Made by a program: the position numbers and the translations under genes
In this document: positions 62,695-64,000 of the stretch, piece by piece
Numbering within the stretch: position 1 is the stretch's first letter
Layout: each line of letters opens with the position of its first letter
The notes under the pieces: generated by a model
What the model was told of the DNA's origin: nothing
Seen by the model: only the letters and a program-made list of their open reading frames with translations
Databases searched by the model: none
Assembly: GCF_011759375.1 (NCBI RefSeq)
Contig: NZ_JAARML010000002.1
Span: 930,001-994,000, forward strand
Direction: 5' to 3'
Length of the DNA stretch: 64,000 nt
DNA from: Paraflavitalea devenefica
GTDB taxonomy: Bacteria > Bacteroidota > Bacteroidia > Chitinophagales > Chitinophagaceae

Positions 62695-63930
62695 TTATTT
62701 TCTGAAAATTTCAACCGGGTCTACGCTGGCTGCTTTCCTGGCGGGGAAATAGCCGGCGCATAGGGTGATAAACAAACCGAGCCCGGCGCTTCTCGCAAAA
62801 AGCCCGGGTTCAAAATGGATGGGGAAATAGCCTACCGGGCCGCCCATATATATGTTAGACATTATTTCAATCAACACACCACCAACAACCAGGCCCATGA
62901 AGGTGCCAATAAGTCCCATGATCAACGCTTCCAGCAGGAAAATCCTGACGACGTCTTTGCCTGCAAAACCAGTTGCTTTTAAAATGGCAATGTCATTGAT
63001 CTTTTGGGATATGGTGGAGCTAAGTATATTGTATATCCCAAAAGCTGCTACTACTAAAATAGAGAGCGCGATAGCTCCCATCAAAGTATCCCTTGTCTTA
63101 CCGCTCGCCAGTACATCTGCATTGGTGGTTTTCCAGTCTTCTACCTTGTAGGGCGTTAATTGCTGCAGCAGGGATGTGTACTTTTCACTGTAATCAGGAT
63201 CGGGTATATTGATAAAAATATCACTTACATAGGAAGGGCCTTCTTTGATGAATTGCCGGGCTGTACTGATATTCATATAGGATTTGGCATTGTCGGTTAA
63301 GCTGTTGCCACTGGTGAAAATGCCGGTGATCTTCATCACTTTTACTACATTGTAGGAGGATGTAACCGTAATATTGTCATTGATGCCGAGGTTTAGTTTT
63401 TCTGCGATGCCGCTGCCGATAATGATGCCATTTAAATTGCCCGGCAGCCCGTTCAAACTACCGGCCACCATATATTTTCCTGTTTTAAACATGGCATCAT
63501 ATTCAAATATATCTACGCCATTGCCGGTGCCCCTGAGCTGTGCTTTGCCCCGGTTGTAAAAGGCATCAAAACTTACCTGTGCAATGGCATTGATAACATA
63601 AGGCTGTTGCCGGATCCTTGACAGCAATGCTTCGGGGTTAATTATTTTTTTGGAGAGTGTAGTGATTTGAGGGTTTACGATAGCTACTACATGGCCTGAA
63701 TCCGTGGATGGCGCCAGGGGCTGGCTCAACTCATCGTCTTTATACACCTTGATGTGGGCGCTGTTTTTAAACATTTCATCCTGTGAGAAGGACGAAAAGC
63801 CTGATGAAAGCGAATTCATAAACAGGTATACGCCCACACCAAGGGTAACACCCAATGCTGCTACCAGTGTTTGTTTTTTCCTGGTAAAGATATGCGTAAA
63901 AGCAATGTCTGTATTGATGCTGCGTTTCAT
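62695..63930 (-). CDS. FtsX-type ABC transporter permease
   Basis: 411 aa. The N-terminal membrane helix (LVAALGVTLGVGVYLFMNSL) is followed by a ~230-residue periplasmic MacB_PCD domain (SGIAEKLNLGINDNITVTSS). A C-terminal FtsX domain with three helices follows (GAIALSILVVAAFGIYNILS, INDIAILKATGFAGKDVVRI, LGLFITLCAGYFPARKAASV), ending DPVEIFRK. This four-helix layout is that of MacB or LolC/E permeases. It starts 3 bp after the upstream adaptor fragment and is followed 7 bp later by its ATPase. The exported substrate is unknown; lipoproteins, peptides or antimicrobial compounds are possible. Confidence 0.94.
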   Translation of the reverse strand: MKRSINTDIAFTHIFTRKKQTLVAALGVTLGVGVYLFMNSLSSGFSSFSQDEMFKNSAHIKVYKDDELSQPLAPSTDSGHVVAIVNPQITTLSKKIINPEALLSRIRQQPYVINAIAQVSFDAFYNRGKAQLRGTGNGVDIFEYDAMFKTGKYMVAGSLNGLPGNLNGIIIGSGIAEKLNLGINDNITVTSSYNVVKVMKITGIFTSGNSLTDNAKSYMNISTARQFIKEGPSYVSDIFINIPDPDYSEKYTSLLQQLTPYKVEDWKTTNADVLASGKTRDTLMGAIALSILVVAAFGIYNILSSTISQKINDIAILKATGFAGKDVVRIFLLEALIMGLIGTFMGLVVGGVLIEIMSNIYMGGPVGYFPIHFEPGLFARSAGLGLFITLCAGYFPARKAASVDPVEIFRK

Positions 63931-63933
63931 AAA

Positions 63934-64000
63934 TTAACGTTGTAGTTGTGCTCCTGCCTCTGAGGTGGTTATTTTATTGGCAGCCAGGTTTTCAGTAACC
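63934..64000 (-). CDS. 3' end of an upstream gene, probably a periplasmic adaptor
   Basis: An open frame enters from the right edge and ends with a stop at 63934-63936. The visible 21 residues, starting VTENLAANKITTSE, look like the tail of an HlyD/MacA-type adaptor. The position, 3 bp upstream of a MacB-like permease, supports this. Too little is visible to be sure. Confidence 0.5.
   Translation of the reverse strand, partial: VTENLAANKITTSEAGAQLQR

Overview
The window looks like a chromosome segment from a Bacteroidota bacterium of the Chitinophagaceae type (Chitinophaga/Niastella-like; genus is inference). The evidence is: SusC/SusD pairs; three sigma/FecR/TonB-receptor signalling cassettes; three proteins with C-terminal type IX secretion (T9SS) sorting domains; DUF4249 lipoproteins; a Reg_prop-type histidine kinase; promoters with the Bacteroidota -7 motif TAnnTTTG; and a general lack of Shine-Dalgarno sequences. 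No rRNA, tRNA, CRISPR array, prophage or insertion sequence was recognised.

Layout. (1) 1-5.6 kb: 3' part of a sensor kinase, a convergent LuxR-type response regulator, a repeat- and hairpin-rich intergenic region, and an OmpA-family outer-membrane protein with thrombospondin type 3 repeats. (2) 5.7-18.7 kb: a regulated promoter, a giant 3766-aa surface protein (beta-helix plus seven LamG/'GIGRDD' modules and a dockerin-like C-terminus), and a partner with a T9SS sorting domain. A strong terminator and an 11-bp-period repeat tract follow. (3) 19-22.2 kb: a lipoprotein and a secreted trypsin-like protease with a T9SS domain. (4) 22.2-23.65 kb: a CLC-type fluoride exporter preceded by a clear fluoride (crcB) riboswitch. 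(5) 23.7-31.8 kb: ECF sigma, FecR, SusC, SusD and a TlpA-like thiol protein. (6) 32-49 kb: ECF sigma, FecR, SusC, SusD, GH76 endo-alpha-mannanase, GH92 alpha-mannosidase, an unknown coiled-coil protein, and a 1654-aa GH128-like T9SS protein. Together these look like a utilisation locus for fungal cell wall (alpha-mannan plus beta-1,3-glucan). (7) 49.3-51.7 kb: a large FtsX/MacB-type permease. (8) 51.8-58.1 kb, minus strand: ECF sigma, FecR, STN-containing TonB receptor and two tandem DUF4249 lipoproteins. (9) 58.2-64 kb: a beta-helix protein, a small exported protein, an APH-like kinase, a GlcG/HbpS-family protein, and an ABC export operon (adaptor fragment, permease, ATPase).

How the genes work together. 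In each of the three cassettes the outer-membrane receptor carries an N-terminal STN domain. Substrate binding should therefore be signalled to FecR, which releases the ECF sigma factor to switch on the locus. In region 6, surface GH128-like and GH76 enzymes would open glucan and mannan, SusCD would import oligosaccharides, and GH92 would trim mannose.

The strongest unexpected signals are: the fluoride riboswitch with a visible start-site-sequestering helix; the giant dockerin-ended protein beside a T9SS-sorted partner; a three-copy hairpin family with a compensatory base-pair change; and short-period DNA tracts (7 bp and 11 bp), one of them inside an anti-sigma gene.
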